Shown one piece after another: positions 36,630 through 45,670 of a stretch of DNA of 64,000 bases. The stretch covers positions 1-64,000 of the forward strand of contig JAQYWI010000002.1 in assembly GCA_030145015.1 (NCBI GenBank), read 5' to 3'. Both the position numbers and the translations under genes were made by a program. Position 1 is the stretch's first letter. Each line of letters starts with the position of its first letter. Source of the stretch: Desulfobacterales bacterium. GTDB taxonomy: Bacteria > Desulfobacterota > Desulfobacteria > Desulfobacterales > JAHEIW01. The notes beneath the pieces are model-generated. The model saw only the letters and a list, made by a program, of their open reading frames with translations, had not been told where the DNA came from and made no database searches.

Positions 36630-37379
36630 TTATTCAGCAACCACAATTGCATCCGGAAATCCGTTTTGAATAAGGTAGGCTTCATATTCTTGTGCCTGTT
36701 CCAGGGTGGACACCTTACCGACCCGGACCCGGTAAAAAATATTGACGCCGTTATCGTACTCGACGATATGGGCATTTTTGTATGTTTGATCCAGTTTACG
36801 TTTAAGCTTTTCTGCATTTTCACGATTCAAGAATGCGCCGACCTGAAACGTAAAATTTCCGGAATAATAATCATCTTGAACGTAAGTTGACGCAGAGCTG
36901 CCGGCAGACGATGCCGGTCGCCCCAGGGCAACCACCTCGACCCTGGCGGTACCGGGACCCACGATTCCGATATCCCTGGCGGCTGTGTATGATAAATCAA
37001 TTATGCGACCGCGTACAAAAGGACCGCGGTCATTGATTCGAACCACAACGCTGCGACTGTTTTCCCGGTTGTGCACCTCTACGTAAGTGCCCAGCGGCAA
37101 TGTTTTATGCGCAGCGGTCATGGCGTACATGTTGTAAGTCTCACCATTTGATGTTTTTTTGCCGTGAAAATCACGACCATACCAGGAGGCGATTCCGTGC
37201 TGGCGAAAACCTTCAGAATGCGGCAGCGGTTGATACCACTTGCCCAGTACTTTGTATGGTTTTGGATAACCGGGTTTGCTCGAAGGCGGGGGCTGGGATC
37301 TAGGTGTGCTGCTCGCACAGCCGTAAATCAAAAACACAATTACCGCGAAGGTAAGGATAAACCGGTAACCGACCAACAT
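36630..37379 (-). CDS. rlpA: RlpA-type septal ring lytic transglycosylase with SPOR domain
   Basis: About 249 residues. A lipoprotein signal ends at FLIYGCASS. A double-psi beta-barrel follows (GIASWYGRDFHGKKTSNGE, YEMYAMTAAHKTLPLGT-type sequence, VRINDRGPFVRGRIIDLSYTAA), which carries the catalytic Asp of RlpA enzymes. A C-terminal SPOR domain (FTFQVGAFLNRENAEKLKRKL) binds denuded septal peptidoglycan. I prefer the ATG at 37379, which has GGA six bases upstream; an ATG at 37406 is an alternative. Role in daughter-cell separation is family knowledge. Confidence 0.9.
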   Translation of the reverse strand: MLVGYRFILTFAVIVFLIYGCASSTPRSQPPPSSKPGYPKPYKVLGKWYQPLPHSEGFRQHGIASWYGRDFHGKKTSNGETYNMYAMTAAHKTLPLGTYVEVHNRENSRSVVVRINDRGPFVRGRIIDLSYTAARDIGIVGPGTARVEVVALGRPASSAGSSASTYVQDDYYSGNFTFQVGAFLNRENAEKLKRKLDQTYKNAHIVEYDNGVNIFYRVRVGKVSTLEQAQEYEAYLIQNGFPDAIVVAE

Positions 37380-37484
37380 TATGCGTCCAGATGAAATACC
37401 GTTCATAATCCACAAAAAACGCTGTAGGTAACCTCGGAGAAATTCTATACTTTCAATTCGTCACAGAAATCCTGATACGATGAA

Positions 37485-39881
37485 CTAAGTTTTTTTTCGT
37501 CTCCTTTTCCGTGACGACTGCTTTGGGCTGTCAAGCGCCAGATTGAGAACATTTATCATATTATCAACAAAGTGAAAGCGGATTTCTTTTTTAACCTTTG
37601 GGGGGATGTCTTCCAGATCTTTTTTGTTCCACTCCGGCAGGATAATTTTCTTGATACCGGCCCGATGGGCGGCCAGTATTTTCTCCTTTACACCCCCAAC
37701 CGGCAACACCTGACCCCTTAAGGTAATTTCACCGGTCATTGCCAGATCTTTATCAATGGTCTTGTTTTTCAGCAGTGATGTCAGCGCGGTCAGCATGGTG
37801 ACGCCGGCAGAAGGCCCATCTTTTGGTATGGCACCCGCCGGCACGTGAATATGCAGATCATGGGTTTCAAAAAAATCTTCATCGACGCCTATCTTTTTTG
37901 CATTGGCGCGAATAAAACTCAAGGCGGCCGTGGCCGACTCCTTCATCACATCACCCAGTTGCCCGGTGAGGGTCAGGCCATTTTTCCCTTTCATTGCGGT
38001 TGCTTCAATAAACAAAAGCTCGCCGCCTGTCGGGGTCCACGCAAGGCCGGTGGCAACGCCCGGTGTGGTCACCCGGGCTTTGGTTTCAGAGGTAAACCGG
38101 ATAGGGCCAAGGTATGCGTGGATATCATCGACTTTAACCGTTACGGACTTGACCTTGCCGGCGACGATCCTGCTGGCCACACCGCGGCAAACATTGGCGA
38201 TTTCCCGTTCCAGGTTCCGTAGGCCGGCCTCACGCGTGTAGCCTGTAATAATTTGCTTTACCGCCCCCTGGTTAAATTTTATCTGTTTAGCCTTTATTCC
38301 GTGTGCATCTCTCTGGCGCGGGATGAGGAAGCGGTTGGCGATTTTTACCTTCTCATCCAGCGTGTATCCGTGCAGCATCAGAACTTCCATCCGGTCCCGC
38401 AAAGCCGGCGGTATGGTATCTAAAATATTGGCTGTTGTAATGAACATGACTTTGGAAAGATCAAAGGGCACATCCAGATAATGATCCGAAAAGGAAAAAT
38501 TCTGTTCGGGATCCAGGACTTCCAGAAGTGCGGAAGACGGATCCCCGCGAAAATCACTGCCCACCTTATCAATTTCATCCAGCATAAAGACCGGATTGTT
38601 GGATTCGGCCCGCCGTAAGCCCTGAATAATGCGTCCGGGAAGGGCGCCTACATAGGTGCGCCGGTGGCCTCGGATTTCAGCCTCATCTCTAACCCCCCCA
38701 AGGGAGATGCGATGAAACTTGCGACCCAGCGCCCGCGCAATGGATTGCCCCAGCGATGTCTTGCCGGTACCGGGTGGTCCCGCAAAGCATAAAATGGGCC
38801 CTTTTGATTCGGGCTTCAATTTGCGTACTGCCAAATATTCAATGATACGCCGTTTGGGTTTCTCCAGCCCATAATGATCATCATCCAGGATTTTTTGGGC
38901 CTTTTTGATGTCGACATTATCCGCGGTGCTTTCGTGCCACGGCAAAGCGGTGATCCAGTCCAGATAGGTTGATGCAACCGTATATTCGGCTGAGGACGGA
39001 TGCATCCGTGACAGACGATCCAGTTCGCGCTCGGCTTCTTTGTGCGCTTCTTGAGGAAGATTTTTTTTCTCAATTTTGGCCCGGTATTCTTCAATTTCAA
39101 CCTGACTTTCATCTGTTTCGCCCAGTTCTTCTTTGATGGCCTTGAGCTGCTGCCTTAAATAATATTCCTTTTGACTCTGATCCATGTCTCCTTTGACCTG
39201 GCTCTGAATTTTATTCCCCAGTTCAAGGATACTGAGCTGATGATTCACCAGACGCGTCACTTCTTTGAGACGCTCCTTCACATTTTGAATTTCCAGAATT
39301 TTTTGTTTTTCAGCCGGGCTGGAATTAATTGTAGATGCAATCATATCGGCCAGCGTACCGGCCTCCTGAATCGACTTCGCCATCTGGCCAATCTCCGGCG
39401 GCAGCCCTGCGGAAAGCTCCACGATTCGGATAAATTGCTCAATCAGGTTGGTCATGAGCGCCTCGGTCTCATTGTCTTTTACTTCATCTTCCTCAACCAA
39501 TTCGATCCGGGCCCGAAGATAGGGCCGCTTATTTTCCCAGGACTTTATTCTGAACCGGTAAAGCCCCTGAACCAGAAGCTGGGTTCGATTATCCTGGGTT
39601 TTGGCCATTTTCAAAATTAAGGCGCTGGTTCCGACCGGGGCCAGATCTTCGTGTTCAGGCTTATTTCCCTCTTCCGGCTTTTTGGATACCACCAGCCCGA
39701 TAATCCGATTTTTGGCCATGGCTTCATCTACCAGCCGAACCGATTCCCCCTGCATCACCACAAGCGGAAGTACCATTTTGGGAAACAGGGCTGCATCAAA
39801 CAATGGCAGGATCGGAAGCAGTTTGGGGACTTTCTCTGTATCAATCTCTACCGGCGGTCTTTGATCAGGTTGATCCGTCAT
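37485..39881 (-). CDS. lon: ATP-dependent protease Lon
   Basis: 798-residue LonA-type AAA+ protease. It has an N-terminal LAN substrate domain, Walker A GPPGTGKTS, Walker B VFMLDEIDKV, and a protease domain with catalytic Ser in PKDGPSAGVTM and Lys in GGVKEKILAAHRAG. The basic tail KQSSRKRRRKKT is longer than usual. Full length. It is 54 bp downstream of an Hsp20 gene on the same strand, so a shared heat-shock-type regulation is plausible, though no promoter was identified. Confidence 0.97.
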   Translation of the reverse strand: MTDQPDQRPPVEIDTEKVPKLLPILPLFDAALFPKMVLPLVVMQGESVRLVDEAMAKNRIIGLVVSKKPEEGNKPEHEDLAPVGTSALILKMAKTQDNRTQLLVQGLYRFRIKSWENKRPYLRARIELVEEDEVKDNETEALMTNLIEQFIRIVELSAGLPPEIGQMAKSIQEAGTLADMIASTINSSPAEKQKILEIQNVKERLKEVTRLVNHQLSILELGNKIQSQVKGDMDQSQKEYYLRQQLKAIKEELGETDESQVEIEEYRAKIEKKNLPQEAHKEAERELDRLSRMHPSSAEYTVASTYLDWITALPWHESTADNVDIKKAQKILDDDHYGLEKPKRRIIEYLAVRKLKPESKGPILCFAGPPGTGKTSLGQSIARALGRKFHRISLGGVRDEAEIRGHRRTYVGALPGRIIQGLRRAESNNPVFMLDEIDKVGSDFRGDPSSALLEVLDPEQNFSFSDHYLDVPFDLSKVMFITTANILDTIPPALRDRMEVLMLHGYTLDEKVKIANRFLIPRQRDAHGIKAKQIKFNQGAVKQIITGYTREAGLRNLEREIANVCRGVASRIVAGKVKSVTVKVDDIHAYLGPIRFTSETKARVTTPGVATGLAWTPTGGELLFIEATAMKGKNGLTLTGQLGDVMKESATAALSFIRANAKKIGVDEDFFETHDLHIHVPAGAIPKDGPSAGVTMLTALTSLLKNKTIDKDLAMTGEITLRGQVLPVGGVKEKILAAHRAGIKKIILPEWNKKDLEDIPPKVKKEIRFHFVDNMINVLNLALDSPKQSSRKRRRKKT

Positions 39882-39935
39882 TATTACCTCCAGAAATATA
39901 CGTCTGGTCCTCCGTTATGATTATCGAAATTTAAT

Positions 39936-40382
39936 TTATCCTTCTGATATCGGGATTTTAAGGGATTTTGCAATCGGCATCTTTGCAAGTCGAATTTCAA
40001 GCAGACCGTTTGTGTATGCGGCAGATACGACTTCAGGGTCAATGGGTGCCGGGAGATATAGAATTCTTTCGAAACGGCCGTATTGAATTTCGGCGAGCCT
40101 GTATGTGGTGTCGCCGGTGCAATGCCGGGCATCCCGGTCCCCCTGTATCTTAACTGCCTTGCTGCTGATCTCGACTTCCAGGGTATCTTTATCCACTCCG
40201 GCAACCTCGGCAATAATAACGACTTCATCCGGAGTTTCGTTCATGTCCATTGGCGGTTTCCAGGCGCGTTCGGCTAGCGAGAAGGCCGGACTCATCGATC
40301 GAAACATGTCTTCAATCGTTTTTTCCAGGTCAGAACCCAGATGACCAAAATCTTCTGCAATTCTAATTTTGATAAATTCCAT
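39936..40382 (-). CDS. Hsp20/alpha-crystallin small heat-shock protein
   Basis: 148-residue sHSP. The alpha-crystallin domain spans about 45-140 with PPMDMNETPDEVVIIAEVAGVDKDTLEVEIS and the C-terminal A-x-x-x-G-L-L motif (AAYTNGLLEIRL). The C-terminal I-x-I anchor appears as KIPISEG. AGGAGCCGGAG precedes the ATG. It shares an upstream region with a second Hsp20 gene at 40882 on the other strand, split by a MITE-like insertion. Sequence identity to the other copy is low, so this is not a recent duplication. Confidence 0.92.
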   Translation of the reverse strand: MEFIKIRIAEDFGHLGSDLEKTIEDMFRSMSPAFSLAERAWKPPMDMNETPDEVVIIAEVAGVDKDTLEVEISSKAVKIQGDRDARHCTGDTTYRLAEIQYGRFERILYLPAPIDPEVVSAAYTNGLLEIRLAKMPIAKSLKIPISEG

Positions 40383-40477
40383 CTCCGGCTCCTAAAGTTT
40401 ATGCTAATTGTTGGTTTCTCTTCTATAAATTCCAGATCAAAATAACACTGATTCGGCATTTTGTAAAGCAAGTGCCG

Positions 40478-40794
40478 CTAGTGTCATGTCTCCTAAAAAT
40501 GTTACAAATGTCGTGTGGTATATTTTAGTCCAGTTGCGTTCTTTACAGGCCTCTGGTCGCTGGCCACTGGCCACTGGCTGCCTGTCTCTGGGTCGGCCGG
40601 CAGCAAGCCTGCGACGAGCCCATCGGCCGTGAGCCCTTCGGTCGTGAGCCCTTCGGTCGTGAGCTCAGGGTCGAACGACTCAGGGTCGAACGACTCAGGG
40701 CCGAACGGCTCAATCGAGTCGAAGCCAGCAGCCAGTAGCAAGAAGCCTAAAATAAACCATGTTTTTGTAAATTACTTGCGGGACGCGACACTAG
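40478..40794 (+). mobile_element. MITE-like repeat, copy 2
   Basis: 317-bp element nearly identical to 17627-17921 in the same orientation. It has perfect 8-bp terminal inverted repeats CTAGTGTC/GACACTAG, extended imperfectly to about 30 bp. The interior has CCCTTCGGTCGTGAG-type and CTCAGGGTCGAACGA-type 15-mers; unit number differs from copy 1, so the arrays expand or contract. It occupies the divergent promoter region between two Hsp20 genes. Confidence 0.82.
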
Positions 40795-40808
40795 AGTCCA
40801 GACACACC

Positions 40809-40837
40809 TTGACAAAATTGACGGTATGGTTAAATTT
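40809..40837 (+). promoter_or_regulatory. Candidate promoter of the second Hsp20 gene
   Basis: TTGACA (40809-40814) with TAAATT (40831-40836) at 16-bp spacing, or AAATTT at 17. It begins 15 bp after the MITE right end, so the promoter would lie outside the insertion. No CIRCE-type inverted repeat is seen. Confidence 0.4.
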
Positions 40838-40881
40838 CAAACGACAAACGAAATCAATTTTTATATCAAGGAGGTTCGACC

Positions 40882-41331
40882 ATGGCAATTGTAAAATGGG
40901 ATCCATTTCGAGATGTAGCCGCCTTGCAAGACCGGATCAATCGAATATTTAACGAGTCATTTGGCCGCTCACGGGATATGGATGATGAGGCCAGCCAGTA
41001 TGACTGGAGTCCTCCGGTTGATATTTACGAAACAACCGACGGTATTGTTTTAAAAATTGAGCTTCCCGGCATTAACAAAGAGGATGTATCCGTTGAAATC
41101 AAAGATAACGTGCTAACCCTTAAAGGGGAACGGCTTCTGGATCCGAAAATCAAAGATGAGCATTATTATCGCAAGGAAAGAAGTTTTGGAAAATTTCACC
41201 GATCCTTCTCACTCCAGGATCCGATAAATGCGGGCCTCATCAAAGCATCTTTTAAAGACGGCGTCCTAACAGTAGAAATTCCCGGATCCGAGAAAGAAAA
41301 ACCAAAAAAGATCTCGGTCGATATTGATTAA
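40882..41331 (+). CDS. Hsp20/alpha-crystallin small heat-shock protein
   Basis: 149-residue sHSP of the common bacterial class: MAIVKWDPFRDVAALQDRINRIF start, alpha-crystallin domain with PPVDIYETTDGIVLKIELPGI and FHRSFSLQDPI, A-x-x-x-G-V-L motif (ASFKDGVLTVEIPG), and a C-terminal KKISVDID. ATCAAGGAGG precedes the ATG. It probably holds unfolding proteins for refolding or Lon degradation. It is followed 30 bp on by an MFS gene, perhaps in the same transcript. Confidence 0.95.
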   Translation: MAIVKWDPFRDVAALQDRINRIFNESFGRSRDMDDEASQYDWSPPVDIYETTDGIVLKIELPGINKEDVSVEIKDNVLTLKGERLLDPKIKDEHYYRKERSFGKFHRSFSLQDPINAGLIKASFKDGVLTVEIPGSEKEKPKKISVDID

Positions 41332-41361
41332 AGGGTTGCCGACAAATCGGATGTAACGCAT

Positions 41362-42525
41362 ATGCATCGAAATACAAGGCGGTCCTTCAAGTTCGTAATC
41401 GGCTCCCAGTACTTTTTGTATTTCGGCGTGCTGGGAATTTTCTTACCCTTCTTTAACCTCTATTGTTATCATCTAGGCTTTAGCGGCCTTCACATCGGAA
41501 TTTTATCAGCGGTGCGCTCGGTCGTTATGGTACTTTTTCAACTCATCTGGGGAGTCCTGGCCGATCGCCTCAATGCCCGCAGACCCATCTATATTCTGTG
41601 TAATTTCGTCAGCGCCCTCATCTGGATGCTGTTTCTTTTTACAGTTGATTTTTGGCCCATGCTGGTCATCACCGTCTTTTTCGGGATATTCCATGCCCCG
41701 ATCATTTCCTTTCTGGAAGCCTTTACCATGGATCTTCTGGGAAGCGATAAAAAAAATTACGGTCGAATCCGGGTGTGGGGGTCCATCAGTTTTATTGTGG
41801 TCGTGCTCGTGCTGGGTAAAATCATCGATCTCTATTCCGTGGAGATTATTGTTGTTCTAATCCTGGCCGGATTCCTGATGCTGTCCACAATCTCCACTCG
41901 AATTCCGGATATTCAGATCGCAAAAAAGAAACGGCTCACTCCCGAAGCAAAAAGCCTGGCAGAAATCCGGGTCCTCGTTTTTCTGTTTTGTGCTTTCTTA
42001 ATGCTGGTCAGCCATAGTGCTTATTATGGCTTTTTTTCGATTCATCTGGAGAATTTAGGATATGGAAGTACATTTATCGGATTAGCATGGGCCCTGGCAT
42101 CAGCAGCAGAGATTCTGGTAATGATCCGGTCGGATCAACTATTTAAACGCTTTTCTCTGCAAACGGTCCTTATCTTTTCATTTATGGTGGCCGCACTCAG
42201 GTGGTTCATTCTTTTTTGGGTGCAATCGGCACCTGCAATTTTACTTTCACAGGTTTTGCATGCGGTAACATACGGCGCATTTCATATGGCCAGTATTCTT
42301 TATATTGATCAACTGGCGCCTGATAAAGCCAAGACTTTAGGTCAGGCGGTAAACAATGCCGTCACGTATGGTCTCGGTCTGATGGTGGGTTTCTTTTTCA
42401 ACGGCTATTTGTTCGAAATAACCGGATCCTTTGCATTGTTTATCTTCAGTTCCTTGATCGCCCTATCCGGCGGCCTATTTTTCTGGGGGTTTTGTATGCT
42501 GGATCGCAAGCGCGCATCTAACTAA
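41362..42525 (+). CDS. MFS transporter, HcaT/PPP-like
   Basis: 387-residue major facilitator with twelve hydrophobic segments. The N-terminal region (FLPFFNLYCYHLGFSGLHIGILSAVRSVVMVLFQLIWGVLADRLNARRP) contains the MFS loop 2-3 motif G-x-x-x-D-R. The overall pattern, including YGRIRVWGSISFI and the C-terminal half's TYGAFHMASILYIDQLAPDKAKTLGQA, matches the phenylpropionate-permease-like (MFS_1-like, DUF895-type) group. Substrate unknown. Confidence 0.85.
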   Translation: MHRNTRRSFKFVIGSQYFLYFGVLGIFLPFFNLYCYHLGFSGLHIGILSAVRSVVMVLFQLIWGVLADRLNARRPIYILCNFVSALIWMLFLFTVDFWPMLVITVFFGIFHAPIISFLEAFTMDLLGSDKKNYGRIRVWGSISFIVVVLVLGKIIDLYSVEIIVVLILAGFLMLSTISTRIPDIQIAKKKRLTPEAKSLAEIRVLVFLFCAFLMLVSHSAYYGFFSIHLENLGYGSTFIGLAWALASAAEILVMIRSDQLFKRFSLQTVLIFSFMVAALRWFILFWVQSAPAILLSQVLHAVTYGAFHMASILYIDQLAPDKAKTLGQAVNNAVTYGLGLMVGFFFNGYLFEITGSFALFIFSSLIALSGGLFFWGFCMLDRKRASN

Positions 42526-42526
42526 A

Positions 42527-42735
42527 GGTTTCAGGTGTCAATGTTCAGGCGACAGCGTTCCGTAAACAGACAAAAGAAGACAGATGCTAAGAACTTGAGG
42601 GCGACGCTCGTAATCTGCCGTCTGTCTCCCGAAGCCGGCAAAGGGGCATTATTGGACGGCTACCGAGAACGAGGACGAGGACGAGGACGATAATGATAAT
42701 GGAATTTCGGCCCCGTATTCGTCCTCGAAGCCGGC
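42527..42735. repeat. Word-repeat region after the MFS gene
   Basis: Contains TTTCAGGTGTCAATGTTCAGG wording, an AGACAGA/TCTGTCT pair, and GAACGAGGACGAGGACGAGG with its mirror TCGTCCTCG. The phrase GAAGCCGGCAAA occurs twice (about 42630 and 42727). No ORF. Confidence 0.55.
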
Positions 42736-42766
42736 AAAAAAAGGCAGGGCCAAATGACCCTGCCCT
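42736..42766 (-). terminator. Intrinsic terminator of the YegP-like gene
   Basis: On the minus strand GGCAGGG (42758-42764) and CCCTGCC (42743-42749) form a 7-bp GC stem with an 8-nt loop, followed by seven T. It is placed 70 bp after the stop of the minus-strand YegP-like gene. Confidence 0.85.
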
Positions 42767-42836
42767 GATAAAGGAAAATTGCGATAGATTACCTGGACAT
42801 CATTTACCCGTCCAGGACTTCCCGGGAAAAATAAAA

Positions 42837-43172
42837 CTACACCGTTAAATCCTTGACCCCGGCTTTAGACGCATTTTTCTTAACGGATTCAATGCCATTC
42901 AGCATCGACGTTTTGCTGGAATACATCTGACTTTTGCCAATGACCTGCTTATTGGCGGCCAATAGAACAAAGTAAGGTTCCCCCTTCTTGGATGCCTTTT
43001 GTTCAAAATGGACATTCTTCTTGCAGTTCGTACAAACAGATTTAATTCCATTTTTCGCAGCCACTTTGGTTTTGTACGTTTGACTCGTCAGAATGACCTG
43101 TCCATTGACAGCTTTAAGATTAAACGAGAACTTTCCGCTTTTGCCTTTTTTTAATTCGAATTTTCCGGGCAT
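42837..43172 (-). CDS. DUF1508 (YegP-like) protein
   Basis: 111-residue small protein made of two tandem DUF1508 units: GKFELKKGKSGKFSFNLKA...NGIKSV and FEQKASKKGEPYFVLLAANKQVIGKSQMYSS...NGIESVKKNA, separated by a CTNC pair. The start is the ATG at 43172 preceded by AAAGGAGGT, not the further in-frame Met 35 codons upstream, which translates non-homologous sequence. Function is unknown. It has its own terminator. Confidence 0.9.
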   Translation of the reverse strand: MPGKFELKKGKSGKFSFNLKAVNGQVILTSQTYKTKVAAKNGIKSVCTNCKKNVHFEQKASKKGEPYFVLLAANKQVIGKSQMYSSKTSMLNGIESVKKNASKAGVKDLTV

Positions 43173-43469
43173 AATACCTCCTTTTATTGAAGTGACCAGA
43201 TAAACACTTACTTCATTCGCGATCTTCTGCCAGAAGACCAAATACCAGCCGATTACAAATTTATTGCTAAAGTTCACTCAATCGACATTCAGAGGTTTTT
43301 TTACAGATGAGCTCTGGATACACGGAAATTGACACGGAATCAACATATTTTTTTTGGATATCGGTCAGTTGTGGTAAAAACCACATATCTTCGGAATTTA
43401 AAGAACCGATATCTATCGTTTTGTTGGATCTTTAACGAGTGAGTTCTGAACCCTTTACTGACACCTGTA

Positions 43470-44228
43470 TTAATCTCCTTTGTAGGGAAAAAATACATAC
43501 CGCAACCAGTGCAGCAGTGTATTCTCGCGTAGCAGCTCCCTGTCCAGTTGATCAATTTCATAAACTAAGTTAGCCGGTTTTACAAACCATTGCTTGCGGG
43601 TGGTAAAAGATTCTTCCGGATCAAGATGTTTAACAACCTGGGCAGGGTTGCCGGCGGCAATGCAATTTGAGGGGATGGCGTCGACCACCACTGCTCCGGC
43701 GCCAACAATACTATTTTCGCCGATCGAGACGCCCTTGCAGACAATGGCACTGTCTCCGATCCAGACGTTATTTGCAATATCAATCGGATCTGTTTTCCCG
43801 AATGCGATCCGGTTATAGACATCATGCCAATCGGAATCTGTAATATAGGCGCCGCTGGCGATCATGCAGTTATCACCGATGCGGATTTGGGAGGCCGAAC
43901 TGATTCTAACCCCCGGACAGATCAGACCATAATCGCCGATTCGAATTTGCCCACTGACCTGTTTGTCCGTCCAGACGGACAAGCGCACCCGGTGGTCCGC
44001 AGCTGCAATCATGCAAACATAGTCACCGATAATAATAGGCGCGCCGAATACTTCCACATGCCAGGGCCTGAAAATCATAGGGGTCTTTCCGAGGGCAGCA
44101 AAATGCGGACGTAAAAAATGCTCGGTATAAAACCGCTGAAACTTCGAAATTGCTCTTTTTAAAACATATGGGCGGTGATCTTTCCGCAAGGATCTTAAAC
44201 CTATTATAAGGTTCACCCCAGAGGTCAT
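43470..44228 (-). CDS. Left-handed beta-helix acyltransferase (WcaF/maltose-O-acetyltransferase-like)
   Basis: About 252 residues. A ~60-residue helical N-terminus precedes hexapeptide repeats (IRIGDYGLICPGVRISSASQIRIGDNCMIAS, VWIGDSAIVCKGVSIGENSIVGAGAVVV) and the terminal AAGNPAQVVKHL cap of trimeric O-acetyltransferases. The unusual helical C-terminal extension (DQLDRELLRENTLLHWLRYVFF) follows. The start is uncertain (ATG 44228 or TTG 44255); its first codons overlap the degenerate repeat locus upstream. The likely job is acetylation of a sugar in a surface glycan. Confidence 0.82.
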   Translation of the reverse strand: MTSGVNLIIGLRSLRKDHRPYVLKRAISKFQRFYTEHFLRPHFAALGKTPMIFRPWHVEVFGAPIIIGDYVCMIAAADHRVRLSVWTDKQVSGQIRIGDYGLICPGVRISSASQIRIGDNCMIASGAYITDSDWHDVYNRIAFGKTDPIDIANNVWIGDSAIVCKGVSIGENSIVGAGAVVVDAIPSNCIAAGNPAQVVKHLDPEESFTTRKQWFVKPANLVYEIDQLDRELLRENTLLHWLRYVFFPYKGD

Positions 44229-44470
44229 AGAGACCACGGAGCTAAACAGGCTCAAAGCCGATCTACAGATTTCATTGAATTTGTGATTTAATAATCCGCA
44301 GATTAAATTTAGTCAAATTGTTAAATGGTCAAATAGTTTAAAATGGAAATAATCCTCTGACGAATTGACTAATCAACCAATTAACCACTTAACCTATATA
44401 ATCTGCGGATAAATTTAACTTTTGATTTTCTCTGTGAGCTTTGTGTGCTCTGTGGTAAGACAATTGAAGT
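44210..44470. repeat. Nested mirror-word repeat locus
   Basis: Three nested arm pairs with different vocabularies. Outer: CCAGAGGTCATAGAGACCACGGAG against CTCTGTGAGCTTTGTGTGCTCTGTGG. Middle: ATCCGCAGAT (44295-44304 region) against ATCTGCGGAT (44401-44410). Inner: AATTGTTAAATGGTCAAATAG against CTAATCAACCAATTAACCACTTAACC. No ORF except the acyltransferase start. Confidence 0.65.
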
Positions 44471-44503
44471 GAATGTTGCCACTGATTAAGATGTACCCTC
44501 TCA

Positions 44504-45562
44504 TCAAAAATCGACACAAGGTGATAATTCAGAGGTCGCCCAGAATTGATGATTGAAGAGCACACTTGCAGGTGTTAAGTTATAAATCGCATCGGCGGCA
44601 ATCAGCGCCGCCGCGTTGGTCCAAGTGATTTTATCCTCAGGCCAGACTGTCAGATCAGGGCAGGTAAAGCCGCACCAATAAGATCCGTCTTCATAGCGTC
44701 GATCACAAATCCAATTAAACACAATCCGGGTCAACTCGAGGTTCCCCATGGCCGCTAAAGCCAAACAGAGCTCCGCCGTCTCTGCAATGGTCACCCAGGG
44801 TTTATCTGATACACAACGCACCCCCTGGTCTTCTACCACGAACTTTTTCCAGTATTTGTCAATCCGCTTGTGGGCCTCGTCTCCGGTAATTACACCGGCC
44901 AGAATCGGATAAAACCAATCCATTGAATAGCGGGATTTAGTCATATTAAATAAATAAGGTTTATTTTTAATTGCGTCTGCCAGTTTGATTAATGCATTTT
45001 CCCATGCTGGCACGCGAACTCCCAGCAATTTCGCAACCGCCAGCGCGCACTTAACGCTCATATAGATGGAGCTGGATCCTGTTAAAAGCGCCATGGGATC
45101 GATGTTGCCTTCGGGGCTTATCGCCCAGTAAATCTCCCCGTTGGGGGTTTGCAGACGCAATGCAAAATTTATGGCCTTTGAAAGCGTTGGCCACATTTCT
45201 TTTAAAAACCTAGCATCCTCCGTTATCAAATAGTGGTGCCATAGCCCAACAGCAACGTAGGAAGACAAATTCGCATCTCTGGTTTTGTCTAGCGGGACGC
45301 CTTGCCGATAGGCCGTGTACCAGCTGCCGTCTTCCAGCTGCATCCCGGCCAACCATTCAAAGGCCCGCCTGGCTTCGTCAAGGTAGCCCCCCACAGTGAG
45401 ACCCATGGCGGATTCAACGTGATCCCAGGGATCTGTTTTTTGACCTTTACACCACGGTATTTCCCCATCGGGCTTCTGGGCATTCGCAATTAACGACGCC
45501 ACTTCGCGGATGTCAATGGAAGGAAGCGTTAACGGGCTGCTTGGAGAAAATTTAAGATCCAT
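44504..45562 (-). CDS. Alpha/alpha-toroid (prenyltransferase/squalene-cyclase-like) protein
   Basis: 352 residues with repeated Q/N-x-x-D/N-G-x-x-W-type motifs: NAQKPDGEIPW, MQLEDGSWYTAY, LQTPNGEIYWA and YEDGSYWCGF. They indicate an (alpha/alpha)6 barrel as in squalene/hopene cyclase-like or glycoside-hydrolase-like toroids. The protein is half the length of a full cyclase and lacks an obvious DxDD motif, so terpene cyclisation is doubtful. It may act on glycans. The start is an ATG at 45562. It lies beside the acyltransferase and upstream of a glycan cluster. Confidence 0.7.
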   Translation of the reverse strand: MDLKFSPSSPLTLPSIDIREVASLIANAQKPDGEIPWCKGQKTDPWDHVESAMGLTVGGYLDEARRAFEWLAGMQLEDGSWYTAYRQGVPLDKTRDANLSSYVAVGLWHHYLITEDARFLKEMWPTLSKAINFALRLQTPNGEIYWAISPEGNIDPMALLTGSSSIYMSVKCALAVAKLLGVRVPAWENALIKLADAIKNKPYLFNMTKSRYSMDWFYPILAGVITGDEAHKRIDKYWKKFVVEDQGVRCVSDKPWVTIAETAELCLALAAMGNLELTRIVFNWICDRRYEDGSYWCGFTCPDLTVWPEDKITWTNAAALIAADAIYNLTPASVLFNHQFWATSELSPCVDF

Positions 45563-45593
45563 CAAAAAACCATACCTCTCTTTTCAACTTGGT

Positions 45594-45670
45594 ACCTGAA
45601 TTTTCATGAGGAGTCCCTTGGTATCATAAAATTAGACGCCTCATCCCGGGAAGCGGGGCAAGATTCAGGT
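45594..45670. repeat. Element bounded by inverted ACCTGAATYTTGC ends (copy 2)
   Basis: ACCTGAATTTT (45594-45604) and GCAAGATTCAGGT (45658-45670) are inverted ends shared with 14471-14731. The 77-bp interior is different and holds GAGGCG/CGCCTC-type complementarity. The rest of the 403-bp gap (45566-45968) has no gene I can support: a 32-codon ORF at about 45705 lacks a ribosome site, and a strong AAAGGAGG at 45849 leads only to ATGAATGTGTAA. Confidence 0.5.

Noticed and set aside
43357..43413. GATATCGGT/ACCGATATC hairpin as terminator of the acyltransferase gene
   Set aside because: The adjacent homopolymer is an A-run at the 3' side of the relevant strand, so polarity is wrong.
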